A stretch of DNA of 64,000 nucleotides, from contig NZ_RHNN01000008.1 in NCBI RefSeq assembly GCF_003946245.1, positions 1 to 64,000 of the forward strand, written 5' to 3'. The notes beneath the pieces are model-generated. The model saw only the letters and a program-made list of their open reading frames with translations, was not told where the DNA came from and did no database searches. The translations under genes and the position numbers were made by a program. Shown in pieces: positions 15,826 to 23,285 of this stretch; position 1 is the first letter of the stretch, and the number at the start of each line of letters is the position of its first letter. The stretch comes from Levilactobacillus cerevisiae. Its GTDB lineage: Bacteria > Bacillota > Bacilli > Lactobacillales > Lactobacillaceae.

Positions 15826-17121
15826 ATGCAAGTCTTTTTCGCCGTTTTTATATTTTTACTGACATTATTATTTGTTATTTGGCAACCTAAGGGACTATCA
15901 ATTGGCTGGACTGCGATTGGTGGTGCCGTTCTAGCACTATTATTCCGGGTGGTCACGTTTAAAGATGTTGGCACTGTCACCGGAATCGTTTGGAACGCGA
16001 CTTTATCTTTCGTCGCAATTATTTTGATCTCACTAATTTTGGATGAGATTGGTTTTTTCGAGTGGGCTGCCTTACATATGGCGCGGCTAGCTAAAGGTAA
16101 TGGCGTGCGCATGTTCATTCTGATCGCCGTTTTAGGTGCAATTGTCGCCGCCTTATTTGCTAACGATGGTGCAGCGTTGATTTTAACGCCGATCGTCTTG
16201 GCAATGGTCCGTGCGTTACATTTCGATGAAAAGCGGGTTTTCCCATTTATCATTGCTAGTGGCTTCATCGCTGATGCAACATCACTACCGTTAGTTGTCA
16301 GTAATCTAGTCAATATTGTATCAGCTGATTTCTTTGGTATCACATTTTCGGAGTATGCGCTACGGATGTGGCTACCGGATCTTTTTTCATTAGTTGCTAG
16401 CATCGGTATTTTGTACTTATATTTTCGTAAGGCGTTACCTAAACACTATGATGCCAGCCAAGTTGCTGAACCAAAATCGGCGATCAAGGATCAACGATTA
16501 TTTAAATTTTCTTGGGTCGTGCTGGCAGCGTTATTGATTGGTTACTTTAGCAGTAGCTTCCTAAATATTCCAGTTTCGATTATTGCTTTGACGATTGCCT
16601 TGATCTTTTTGCTAGTCGGTCAGCTAAGTCATCACGTCAATACCAAGGCCGTTATTAAAGGTGCACCGTGGAATATTGTTTTCTTCTCAATTGGAATGTA
16701 CGTGGTGGTTTATGGCCTACAAAACGTTGGCTTAACGGCATTGCTTGCGGGAATCATTGCTAAAATGGCAACTGGTGGGCGTTTTGTCGCCACCATGGGC
16801 ATGGGCTATATGGCTGCGTTCTTGTCGTCGGCCATGAATAACATGCCAACTGTGATGATCAATGCTTTATCGATCAAAGGGGCGAATGTCTCTGGCTTAA
16901 TGCACCAAACCTTAGTTTATGCTAATATTATTGGTTCTGATCTAGGACCAAAAATTACGCCAATCGGTTCATTAGCAACTTTAGTTTGGCTACATGTTCT
17001 AGCGCAAAAGGACGTTAAGATTGCTTGGGGCACTTATTTTAAAATTGGTATCACGATCACGATTCCAGTTTTATTCATTACACTATGTGGTTTATGGTTA
17101 TCGTTAAGTATCTTTGGTTAA
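15826..17121 (+). CDS. arsB: Arsenite efflux membrane protein ArsB
   Basis: 431 aa, about 11-12 membrane segments. It belongs to the ArsB/NhaD ion-transporter family, with the [18 protein letters not shown] region and an internal repeat [12 protein letters not shown]. It exports As(OH)3 and works alone or with ArsA. ATG 15826 follows GGGAGG, four codons inside the longest frame. Confidence 0.93.
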   Translation: MQVFFAVFIFLLTLLFVIWQPKGLSIGWTAIGGAVLALLFRVVTFKDVGTVTGIVWNATLSFVAIILISLILDEIGFFEWAALHMARLAKGNGVRMFILIAVLGAIVAALFANDGAALILTPIVLAMVRALHFDEKRVFPFIIASGFIADATSLPLVVSNLVNIVSADFFGITFSEYALRMWLPDLFSLVASIGILYLYFRKALPKHYDASQVAEPKSAIKDQRLFKFSWVVLAALLIGYFSSSFLNIPVSIIALTIALIFLLVGQLSHHVNTKAVIKGAPWNIVFFSIGMYVVVYGLQNVGLTALLAGIIAKMATGGRFVATMGMGYMAAFLSSAMNNMPTVMINALSIKGANVSGLMHQTLVYANIIGSDLGPKITPIGSLATLVWLHVLAQKDVKIAWGTYFKIGITITIPVLFITLCGLWLSLSIFG

Positions 17122-17137
17122 GGAAGGATAGCTGATT

Positions 17138-17482
17138 ATGATGCAAACTAAATATGAGCAACAGAATTCATTGGGTAATAGTCTAAACATAATCGATACT
17201 TTGGTGAAGCAAGTTGTAAGTGCAGAAATAGAAGCAATTTCTGCGGCGTATCTGATTCAAGCCAATCAATAAATTAATCTGCTTGAATTAAAATATAGCC
17301 ATGAACTAGTAATTCAACAGAACTTGTCTCAGGTGGAAACGGCCTTTTTGCAAATCAATTAGTTAATTCTAGATAATTTAGCGGTTAGTTATTTTCGTGA
17401 CTATACTCAAGTGGAGAAAGAGTTTGATCATTTTGACCGCCTGATAGGTGAGGTAAAAGATGATCAAAATAGAGATTTTTGA
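17138..17482 (+). pseudogene. Broken small helical gene between arsB and the second arsD
   Basis: A frame opens with MMQTKYEQQNSLGNSLNII after AGGAAGGA (17121-17128) and runs 114 codons, but is stopped by TAA at 17270 and TAG at 17360. Across both stops the amino-acid flavour stays constant (ELKYSHELVIQQN..., YFRDYTQVEKEFDHFDRL), amphipathic and coiled-coil-like, so this was one protein of about 114 aa. It overlaps the second arsD by 23 bases. The family is not recognised. A sequencing error at two sites is less likely than decay. Confidence 0.65.
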
Positions 17483-17789
17483 AGCAGCAATGTGTTGCGC
17501 AACTGGTGTTTGTGGGCCAAGTGTTAACAAGAAACTTATTCAAACGACTGCAATTCAGCGTCATGTTAATGCAGACAGCAAAAACAGAATCACACGTAAA
17601 AATCTAGCACAAAACCCAGATGCCTTTGTTCATAGTCAACAAGTGCATGACTTATTAGAAAAGTATGGCGTCGCAATTTTACCAATTACTATGGTCAATG
17701 GTAAAATCGTTAAACAAAAAGATTATCCAACTTTTCAAGAGTTCTCAGACTACCTACAGCAAGATTTAAGTCGGGCACGTGTTCATTAA
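17460..17789 (+). CDS. arsD: Second ArsD-like metallochaperone, short form
   Basis: 109 aa with the same N-terminal site (MCCATGVCGPSVN, Cys12/13/18) and VAILPITMVNGKIVKQKDYPT core as the first ArsD. It lacks the C-terminal CC pairs and ends instead in DLSRARVH. It is about half identical to the first copy by eye, so it is an old paralogue rather than a fresh duplication. It lies between the broken gene and the oxidoreductase. Confidence 0.88.
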   Translation: MIKIEIFEAAMCCATGVCGPSVNKKLIQTTAIQRHVNADSKNRITRKNLAQNPDAFVHSQQVHDLLEKYGVAILPITMVNGKIVKQKDYPTFQEFSDYLQQDLSRARVH

Positions 17790-17812
17790 CCGGAGTGAAA
17801 GGAATTAATTAA

Positions 17813-19213
17813 ATGGTACGTGATGCAGAAAAATTATTGATCATCGGTGGTAGTGACGCTGGTATTTCAGCGGCCTTAAAGGCCAAAGAACTTAAACCGC
17901 AACTAAGAGTTCAAGTATTATTGGCAGATGAGTACCCTAATTTATCAATTTGTGGATTGCCCTATGCAGTTAGTGGGGAGGTACCCAATTGGCATTCATT
18001 AGCTCATCGGGATTTACAAGAATTAACGTCGACTGGCGTTGAGTTTCAAATGAATATGATTGCTAAGAAAATTGATCCGCAGCAACATGAAGTTATCGCG
18101 CATTCGTTTGCGGGTGAATTACAAATTTATCATTATGATCATTTGGTTGTAGCCACTGGAGCCAAGCCAAAATTATCTGGTATTACAGGGATAGACTTAG
18201 CGCGTACACAACAGCAGAATAGTAAAGTTCGTGTTTTGCATACGATGGCAGATTATTTTGCGCTTGAAACGAATTTGACTACAAACAGTGTGCAAAATGT
18301 GGCTATCGTAGGCTCCGGCTATATTGGGATTGAAATGGCGGAGGCGTTGCAGAAACGTCATTTAAACGTGACTATTTTTCAACGTGGCGCAGAGATACTA
18401 TCAACGGTCGATGCTGATTTAGGCCAAATCGTTCATCAAAAATTAGTTGCTAATGATGTTCAGGTTGCAACTAACTTAACTGTTTCAGAAATTAATGAAA
18501 CTGAAACTAAGGTGAAGGTTGTTGGTGTGAATGCGGATCAAAAGATAAATACTTATGATTTTGATTTGGCTTTAGTTGTGGTTGGTGTTCAGCCGAATAC
18601 TGATTTATTAGTCGCAGCTGGTTCCGAAACTGGAATTGCTGGTGCCGTCAAGGTTGATCAATATATGCAAACTACGTTACCAGATATATGGGCGGCCGGT
18701 GATTTAGTTGAAACAAAACATCATTTGTTAGGGAAGGCTTACTTACCGCTGGGCACAACGGCACACAAACAAGGGCGAACTGCCGGGTTCAATGTTGCTG
18801 GTGTTCCACGTACCTTTAAGGGTAGCATTGGGACTCAAGTGCTAAAGGTATTTGATCTAGTAGTTGCGCGGACTGGATTATTAGCAAAGGAGGCCATACA
18901 GGCAGATTTTGCGCCATTTACTGTAACAACCGACGTCGATGATCATAAAGCGTATTTTCCGGGTGCACATAAGATTAAGATCAGGATTACCGGTGATCAA
19001 CATACCGGCCGACTTTTAGGCGTACAGGTAATTGGTTATTACGGTAGTGAAGTTGCCAAACGTTGTGATATTTTTGCAGTGGCAATTTTTAATAATATGA
19101 CGGTGGCGGAAATTAGTGATTTAGATTTATCCTATTCACCACCAGTTGGCTCACCTTGGGATGCAGTACAGATTGCGACTCAGAATTGGGAGCAACAAAG
19201 TTTGAAATATTAA
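17813..19213 (+). CDS. FAD/NAD(P)-dependent disulfide oxidoreductase (CoA-disulfide reductase / NADH oxidase type)
   Basis: 466 aa. Residues 9-14 GGSDAG form the FAD dinucleotide fold. The single redox cysteine lies in SICGLPYAVSG near residue 47, as in CoA-disulfide reductase and NADH oxidase. A second GSGYIGIEMAE motif near 167 binds NAD(P)H. A WAAGDLVE FAD motif near 300 and a C-terminal dimerisation domain complete it. Such genes are common at the end of lactobacillar ars operons; they may keep low-molecular thiols reduced for arsenite handling. That role is inference. Confidence 0.85.
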   Translation: MVRDAEKLLIIGGSDAGISAALKAKELKPQLRVQVLLADEYPNLSICGLPYAVSGEVPNWHSLAHRDLQELTSTGVEFQMNMIAKKIDPQQHEVIAHSFAGELQIYHYDHLVVATGAKPKLSGITGIDLARTQQQNSKVRVLHTMADYFALETNLTTNSVQNVAIVGSGYIGIEMAEALQKRHLNVTIFQRGAEILSTVDADLGQIVHQKLVANDVQVATNLTVSEINETETKVKVVGVNADQKINTYDFDLALVVVGVQPNTDLLVAAGSETGIAGAVKVDQYMQTTLPDIWAAGDLVETKHHLLGKAYLPLGTTAHKQGRTAGFNVAGVPRTFKGSIGTQVLKVFDLVVARTGLLAKEAIQADFAPFTVTTDVDDHKAYFPGAHKIKIRITGDQHTGRLLGVQVIGYYGSEVAKRCDIFAVAIFNNMTVAEISDLDLSYSPPVGSPWDAVQIATQNWEQQSLKY

Positions 19214-19231
19214 TTATTTATTTAAAATATT

Positions 19232-19284
19232 CCAACATCCAGTTGAAGCTTATATTTTAAGCGTCAACTGGATGTTGGCGTTTT
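19232..19284 (+). terminator. Terminator of the ars operon
   Basis: A perfect 15-bp stem (CCAACATCCAGTTGA at 19232-19246, TCAACTGGATGTTGG at 19264-19278) is followed by CGTTTT. It ends the ars block 19 bases after the oxidoreductase stop. Confidence 0.9.
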
Positions 19285-19342
19285 ATAACCTAGTTATTTT
19301 TGTGATGGAGTTTCAATTACTAATATTAAGTGTAAAATATGG

Positions 19343-19379
19343 TTCACCATTAAACTATTACATGATATAATGTAATAGT
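19343..19379 (+). promoter_or_regulatory. cad promoter with overlapping palindromic operator
   Basis: TTCACC (19343-19348) and a perfect TATAAT (19366-19371) are 17 bp apart. A perfect palindrome ACTATTACAT-N6-ATGTAATAGT (19354-19379) covers the -10. It has the 10-6-10 form typical of CadC/SmtB operators and precedes such a gene. Confidence 0.82.
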
Positions 19380-19415
19380 TGGTCGTCACATAATTGTATT
19401 ACAAGGAGGATACGC

Positions 19416-19772
19416 ATGATAAAAGTAGACTGTTGTCCGGATAAACCAGAATTAGCTAGCCGTGATTTACTGAGTGAAGAGAACGCAAGTGAGATCGTCT
19501 TACTTTTTAAAGTTCTATCCAATGATACAAGATTAAGAATTTTACATTGTTTAACGCGCGAGCCTAAAATATCAGTTGGCAAGATTGCGGCTAGGCTTAA
19601 TATGAAAACTGCAGCTATTTCTAACCAGTTGCAGCGATTAGTTGATCAAAAAATTGTGAAAACTGAACGTGATGGAAATTTCATCAACTATGAAATTATT
19701 GATGAATGTACTGCTATTCTATTAGAACGTGCTTGGTGTTTAGCAGAAGACACAGGTAAAATTACGGGTTAA
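19416..19772 (+). CDS. CadC-like ArsR-family metal-responsive repressor
   Basis: 118 aa. The N-terminal VDCCPDKPE cysteines and RLRILHCL in the alpha-3 helix reproduce the alpha-3N metal site of CadC-type repressors (Cd, Pb, Zn). The DNA-reading helix lies in KTAAISNQLQRLVDQ. The start follows ACAAGGAGG. It stands directly before cadD and behind a palindromic operator, so it probably represses the pair. Confidence 0.88.
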   Translation: MIKVDCCPDKPELASRDLLSEENASEIVLLFKVLSNDTRLRILHCLTREPKISVGKIAARLNMKTAAISNQLQRLVDQKIVKTERDGNFINYEIIDECTAILLERAWCLAEDTGKITG

Positions 19773-19797
19773 TAAATATGTGAAATGGGATGTTGCT

Positions 19798-20412
19798 ATG
19801 ATTAAAACCATTATAACTGGTATTGTGCTATACGCCTCCACCGCGATTGATTTATTAGTTATTCTGATGTTATTATTTTCAAAATATCGGTCAACAAAAC
19901 ATAAGCAACAAATTTATATTGGTCAATTTTTAGGTTCATACACATTGATAGCAATCAGTCTTTTTTTTGCGTTAGTACTTCACTATGTGCCTGCTAAGTG
20001 GATTCTTGGATTTTTAGGTTTAATACCGATTGGCTTTGGGATTAAATATATCCTGAGTGACGAAGATGAAGCCGCTGAGGTTGATGAAAAAATCGAACAG
20101 CGAAAAGACAAAAATTTGATCGCAACGGTTGCTTTAATCACCGTTGCATCTTGTGGCTCTGATAACATTGGACTTTTTGTGCCTTACTTTGTATCGTTAA
20201 CAATCGAACAACTAATAACGACGTTTATTGTTTTTACATTCTGTATCTTCATACTTGTCTATTTGGGTGATAAATTTTCGCGTGTGAAGATTGTTAAGAA
20301 ATTGTTAGATAAATTTGGTAATTGGATTATGGCAATTATTTATATTGGATTAGGCATGATGATTATTTTAGAGAGTGACACAATTTCACATCTTATTAAA
20401 ATACTTTTTTGA
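19798..20412 (+). CDS. cadD: CadD-family cadmium resistance transporter
   Basis: 204 aa, five or six membrane segments. It opens MIKTIITGIVLYASTAIDLL, close to the usual CadD start, with SCGSDNIGLFVPYF in the middle. An Asp/Glu-rich cytosolic loop (EDEAAEVDEKIEQRKDKN) separates the halves. ATG 19798 is preferred to the GTG at 19780 because the family begins here. Confers cadmium tolerance in staphylococcal homologues. Confidence 0.88.
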   Translation: MIKTIITGIVLYASTAIDLLVILMLLFSKYRSTKHKQQIYIGQFLGSYTLIAISLFFALVLHYVPAKWILGFLGLIPIGFGIKYILSDEDEAAEVDEKIEQRKDKNLIATVALITVASCGSDNIGLFVPYFVSLTIEQLITTFIVFTFCIFILVYLGDKFSRVKIVKKLLDKFGNWIMAIIYIGLGMMIILESDTISHLIKILF

Positions 20413-21022
20413 AAAAATAGGATATCTTTTTTGTTTATATAGAGGTGTTATAGTGGCATCAGAGAATTGGTTACTTGCAAAAAAAATTGTTTCGAATTAC
20501 GGGTGTGGATTTGAAACATATTATAATATGAAAGTGAACGACGATCTTAGCTTAGCGTGATATTCTACGTAAAACTGAGACTTTTTGTTATTTAGGGGGC
20601 GGTAGGAGAAACATTTTGTTTTGTCTGGATTGATGGCGTACACGAGACAATTTTAGTTTTGACCATACAAGAAAGCTGTTATCACGAAAGAAGAGACAAT
20701 TATGGTCAGAATTAAATAAGGAACGATATTATTGGTGATTAAAAACTTAGTTTGATGACTAATACTGATCCAACTACATTATCAGATATGAATACAAGTA
20801 GTTTCATGATAGACACTATGTTTCAACGACTTTTGAAAGAAGGTTCAGAGCTTTCTAACAATTTCATGGATGTCCCAGATTTAAAAGCGGATACGAGTCG
20901 TATGTTATTCAGTGTGAAAAAATGAAAACAGCTGTTTGTCCAGATTAGTGGTTCAAAACAGTAATTCTGTTCGTTGCGCATACAAAAAAGATCCGTTGAC
21001 TCCGCTACACAAGAATAATTAA
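20413..21022. other. Degenerate region between cadD and the ICE regulators
   Basis: About 600 bases with no solid gene. A 35-codon GTG frame with AGAGGTG ahead (20453-20560) and a 56-codon ATG frame (20755-20925, starting MTNTDPTTLSDMNTSSFMID) are the longest candidates; neither is recognised. The word GAGACAATT occurs twice (near 20655 and 20694). The region looks like a scar of decayed insertions at the right border of the ars/cad block. Confidence 0.4.
20755..20925 (+). CDS. Possible small hypothetical protein, 56 aa
   Basis: Encodes MTNTDPTTLSDMNTSSFMID... ending SRMLFSVKK. The composition is natural-looking for a soluble protein fragment, but no clear Shine-Dalgarno precedes it and I recognise no family. 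It may be a relic of a longer gene. Confidence 0.3.
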   Translation: MTNTDPTTLSDMNTSSFMIDTMFQRLLKEGSELSNNFMDVPDLKADTSRMLFSVKK

Positions 21023-21056
21023 AAAAGCAAATTAATCGAAAAAAAGATTAATTTAC
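21023..21056 (-). terminator. Terminator of the orf7/orf8 operon; right copy of a duplicated segment
   Basis: On the minus strand AAATTAATC and GATTAATTT form a hairpin around a T-rich loop, followed by GCTTTTTT. It lies ten bases after the orf8-like stop. The core (AAAAAGCAAAYTAATCG then an A-run and GATTA) recurs at 13118-13156. Confidence 0.75.
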
Positions 21057-21065
21057 TTTCAGTGA

Positions 21066-21266
21066 TTACTCTAGATAGCGTTCTAAATTGAATTTATGAA
21101 CAGTGTGGATAAAGTGTTCGTTTAATATTTGGTAACGATCCTCGTCAAAATATGAATGGCCCCAAGTAGTGATGTTGATAATTAATGGCTGAAATTCTTT
21201 AATAAGCTTTGCCATGGCAATTGGATCACCTTGTTGAGCTGCACAAATCGTTTCGGTATAATTCAT
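21066..21266 (-). CDS. Tn916 Orf8-like helix-turn-helix protein
   Basis: 66 aa: MNYTETICAAQQGDPIAMAKLIKEFQPLI with later FNLERYLE. It matches the short helix-turn-helix conjugative-transposon domain of Tn916 Orf8, related to sigma-factor region 2. In Tn916, Orf7 and Orf8 activate excision and transfer genes. It lies downstream of the Orf7-like gene on the same strand. Confidence 0.8.
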   Translation of the reverse strand: MNYTETICAAQQGDPIAMAKLIKEFQPLIINITTWGHSYFDEDRYQILNEHFIHTVHKFNLERYLE

Positions 21267-21344
21267 CGCTATTCTCCTCGTAAAGTTAGATTTGGGTCGT
21301 CTAATTCTTATGGAGGAGGGGGTGAACGAATCTTGATGACTAAA

Positions 21345-21737
21345 TTAGTCGAAGAAAGTAGCAGCAATTTTGCTTAAGACCTTGCGATGCTGTTTAGAAA
21401 TCGCTTGACTACTAACGTGCAAGATTTGTCCGATAGCTTTATCCGAAAGCTGCTCAACATATTTATAATAGAGTAATTTCTTTTGTGGATCGGTCAATCT
21501 GGCTATTGAAATAACCAGCCTTTCATTGATGAAATACTCTTCAAGGTGTGCTGCTTGTTCCGCTTTAATTAATTTAACGCCCGGTAGCATCTCATCAATC
21601 AGGTATTCCAGCGTTTCCTCATTTAGTGGAACTTCAGGAACTTTGTGCTGCTCCTCCACATAAAGTGAGCGAGTCTTGTTTACCAGTGATAGCTTGGCAT
21701 AATGCGAAAATGCTTGTTTGACATCTTGATCAGACAT
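21345..21737 (-). CDS. Tn916 Orf7-like sigma-70 region 4 regulator
   Basis: 130 aa from ATG 21737 after AAAGGAGG. The C-terminal half (ISIARLTDPQKKLLYYKYVE then DKAIGQILHVSSQAISKQHRK) is a sigma region 4 helix-turn-helix. The N-terminal half is unrecognised. It pairs with the Orf8-like gene, as in Tn916, and is the likely activator of conjugation-gene transcription. Confidence 0.82.
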   Translation of the reverse strand: MSDQDVKQAFSHYAKLSLVNKTRSLYVEEQHKVPEVPLNEETLEYLIDEMLPGVKLIKAEQAAHLEEYFINERLVISIARLTDPQKKLLYYKYVEQLSDKAIGQILHVSSQAISKQHRKVLSKIAATFFD

Positions 21738-22123
21738 AACAAATCCTCCTTTTACCAAACAAATACTAAAAATTGTTGCAAAATGAAACCGTTTTATAAA
21801 CTTGTATAAATAGATTATAAAATAAAGTCAGTCAATAATCTCAATAAATATTTTAGTTTGTCGAGGAAGTAAAAAAAATAAGTTCTAGGTGCATGTTTGT
21901 GACAAATTGTAAATAATCATTTTTGTGTTGGATAGTTCTGTTGCTTTATTTCAATTGATTAAATATAGGTGTTCAGGAAAAGACTTCATTAAAAATATTT
22001 GTATGAATAGGTTTCAATACAATAAGTTCATTGATTTAAAAAAAGTTGAACTAAAATGCTAAACCAACAAATTAACTCCATAAATACAATCTACAATGAA
22101 TATAGAAAGTGAGGTTTTTAATT
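21738..22123. other. AT-rich divergent promoter region
   Basis: About 390 bases between the minus-strand regulator and the plus-strand copper cargo. It is strongly AT-rich with no gene. A TTGACT with TATAAT- and TATTTA-like hexamers near 21800-21840 on the minus strand could drive the Orf7-like gene. Nothing else was recognised. Confidence 0.45.
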
Positions 22124-22594
22124 TTGATTATTATAGCATTAATGGTTTTAGCGCTTATATCATTGGCTGTGTTTCATGTATGGCAAGAATCACGACTTTT
22201 ATGGAAATCCAATTATATGGTAACTGTTGCTATAAGTAATATTTTATTTTTAGTTCTTGCTTTTATTATGTGGATTCCGGCTAGAAATAATATTTTGCTC
22301 AGTGCATTGTTGGCCATTTTAATACTTCTTGGACTTATGTCGGGGGTTAGTGGCGTCGCTAAGGATGGATTTATGATATCGGGTCTGTTGCCAACTTTAA
22401 TTGACTTTAAGGACATTCAACAAATAAGTATGATGAACAAACAAATTGCACCCGATAAAACAGTTTTAGTGATCACGGGTCAGTCAAAACGGAACAAACG
22501 GTTTAGTTTTATCTTCAAAAGTAATTCAGTTGAAGTACAGAACTTTGTCAATAAACACATTGCTGATCATGCTTCTGTTCAGAGTCATGAATAA
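22124..22594 (+). CDS. Membrane protein with PH-like tail, unknown function
   Basis: 156 aa if started at TTG 22124 after AAAGTGAGG; a GTG at 22109 lies inside that site. Three hydrophobic segments (to about residue 80) are followed by a soluble tail (DGFMISGLLPTLIDFKDIQQ... VLVITGQSKRNKRFSFIFKS). That tail looks like the small bacterial PH-like domains of DUF5673-type proteins. It precedes the copY operator and is not obviously part of the copper operon. Confidence 0.6.
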   Translation: MIIIALMVLALISLAVFHVWQESRLLWKSNYMVTVAISNILFLVLAFIMWIPARNNILLSALLAILILLGLMSGVSGVAKDGFMISGLLPTLIDFKDIQQISMMNKQIAPDKTVLVITGQSKRNKRFSFIFKSNSVEVQNFVNKHIADHASVQSHE

Positions 22595-22612
22595 TTTTTT
22601 TTGCGTTTTCGT

Positions 22613-22649
22613 TTACAAATGTAATCATAAATGCTATGTTACAGATGTA
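22613..22649 (+). promoter_or_regulatory. Copper-regulated promoter with two cop boxes (module 1)
   Basis: TTTACA (22613-22618) and TATGTT (22635-22640) are 16 bp apart. CopY operators TACAAATGTA (22614-22623) and TACAGATGTA (22640-22649) match TACANNTGTA and cover both promoter hexamers. Confidence 0.88.
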
Positions 22650-22671
22650 GTCATCAGTAGAGGTGATGGTT

Positions 22672-23043
22672 TTGTTAAATCGCGAAGTTTGTTGTGTGAC
22701 CAATGCTGAATATGAAGTCCTGCGAATTATTTGGCACTATCCGGGAATTTCAACCAAAGATATTTGTAAGGAAATAAAAAAGCGAAAGAATTGGCAACTT
22801 AGTACTATAAAGACATTATTATTACGACTTGAAAATAAGACTTTGATTGTTAAGAATACCTACTATCATCAGGCTCATTATTATGCCCAATATAGTGAAT
22901 CAATAGTCGTCTCTGCCTTTATCAAAAGGTTGCTTTCTAGGCGAGAAACCTTGTCACAAGAAGAATTCTTAGAACTTGTGGAAAATAATCTCCAAAATAA
23001 CTCCAGTGACATTGGTGGGCTGAAAATAAATGAAAAAACTTAA
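22672..23043 (+). CDS. copY: CopY/BlaI-family copper-responsive repressor, tail-less
   Basis: 123 aa. The winged helix of the BlaI/MecI/CopY family is clear (NAEYEVLRIIWHYPGIST, WQLSTIKTLLLRLENK). The usual C-terminal CxCx4CxC copper/zinc motif is missing; only an N-terminal CC (residues 5-6) remains. GAGGTGAT at 22661-22668 serves a TTG at 22672; the ATG at 22666 lies within it. Two cop boxes stand ahead. Without the Cys tail it may sense something else or depend on the second CopY. Confidence 0.8.
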   Translation: MLNREVCCVTNAEYEVLRIIWHYPGISTKDICKEIKKRKNWQLSTIKTLLLRLENKTLIVKNTYYHQAHYYAQYSESIVVSAFIKRLLSRRETLSQEEFLELVENNLQNNSSDIGGLKINEKT

Positions 23044-23284
23044 ACTTACCCTTGATAAAATGTGCTGTGAAAATGCTGTAAAAAGAATTTTTTTTGAGTT
23101 ACATTCAATTAATGGAGTAGAGGAGACCCATTTTGATTTGGCGAGTCGTTCAGTGTTAATCTATCTTCAAGCAGGCACTTTACCGGAAATAAAGAGTAAA
23201 TATCAGGATGAAAATTTGATTAATAAGGGATGTAAACAAGATGAAAAACAAAAAAAAGAAACAACAAAATCATGGAGACAATGA
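23030..23284 (+). CDS. Degenerate HMA-like small protein
   Basis: 84 aa, overlapping copY by 14 bases. The fold KLTLDKMCCENAVKRIFFEL then INGVEETHFDLASRSVLIYL follows the heavy-metal-associated domain. The binding motif MxCxxC reads MCCENA, so the second cysteine is lost. A Lys/Gln-rich tail follows. It stops one base before the next start. It may be a chaperone with altered metal affinity or a docking protein. Confidence 0.6.
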   Translation: MKKLKLTLDKMCCENAVKRIFFELHSINGVEETHFDLASRSVLIYLQAGTLPEIKSKYQDENLINKGCKQDEKQKKETTKSWRQ

Positions 23285-23285
23285 T

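Noticed and set aside
15777-16403. 208-codon minus-strand frame
   Set aside because: Antisense of arsB, with low-complexity composition.
20375-20560. 61-codon frame overlapping the cadD end
   Set aside because: The first half is antisense-like hydrophobic noise over cadD. A GTG sub-frame at 20453 has a ribosome site but only 35 codons and no known family.
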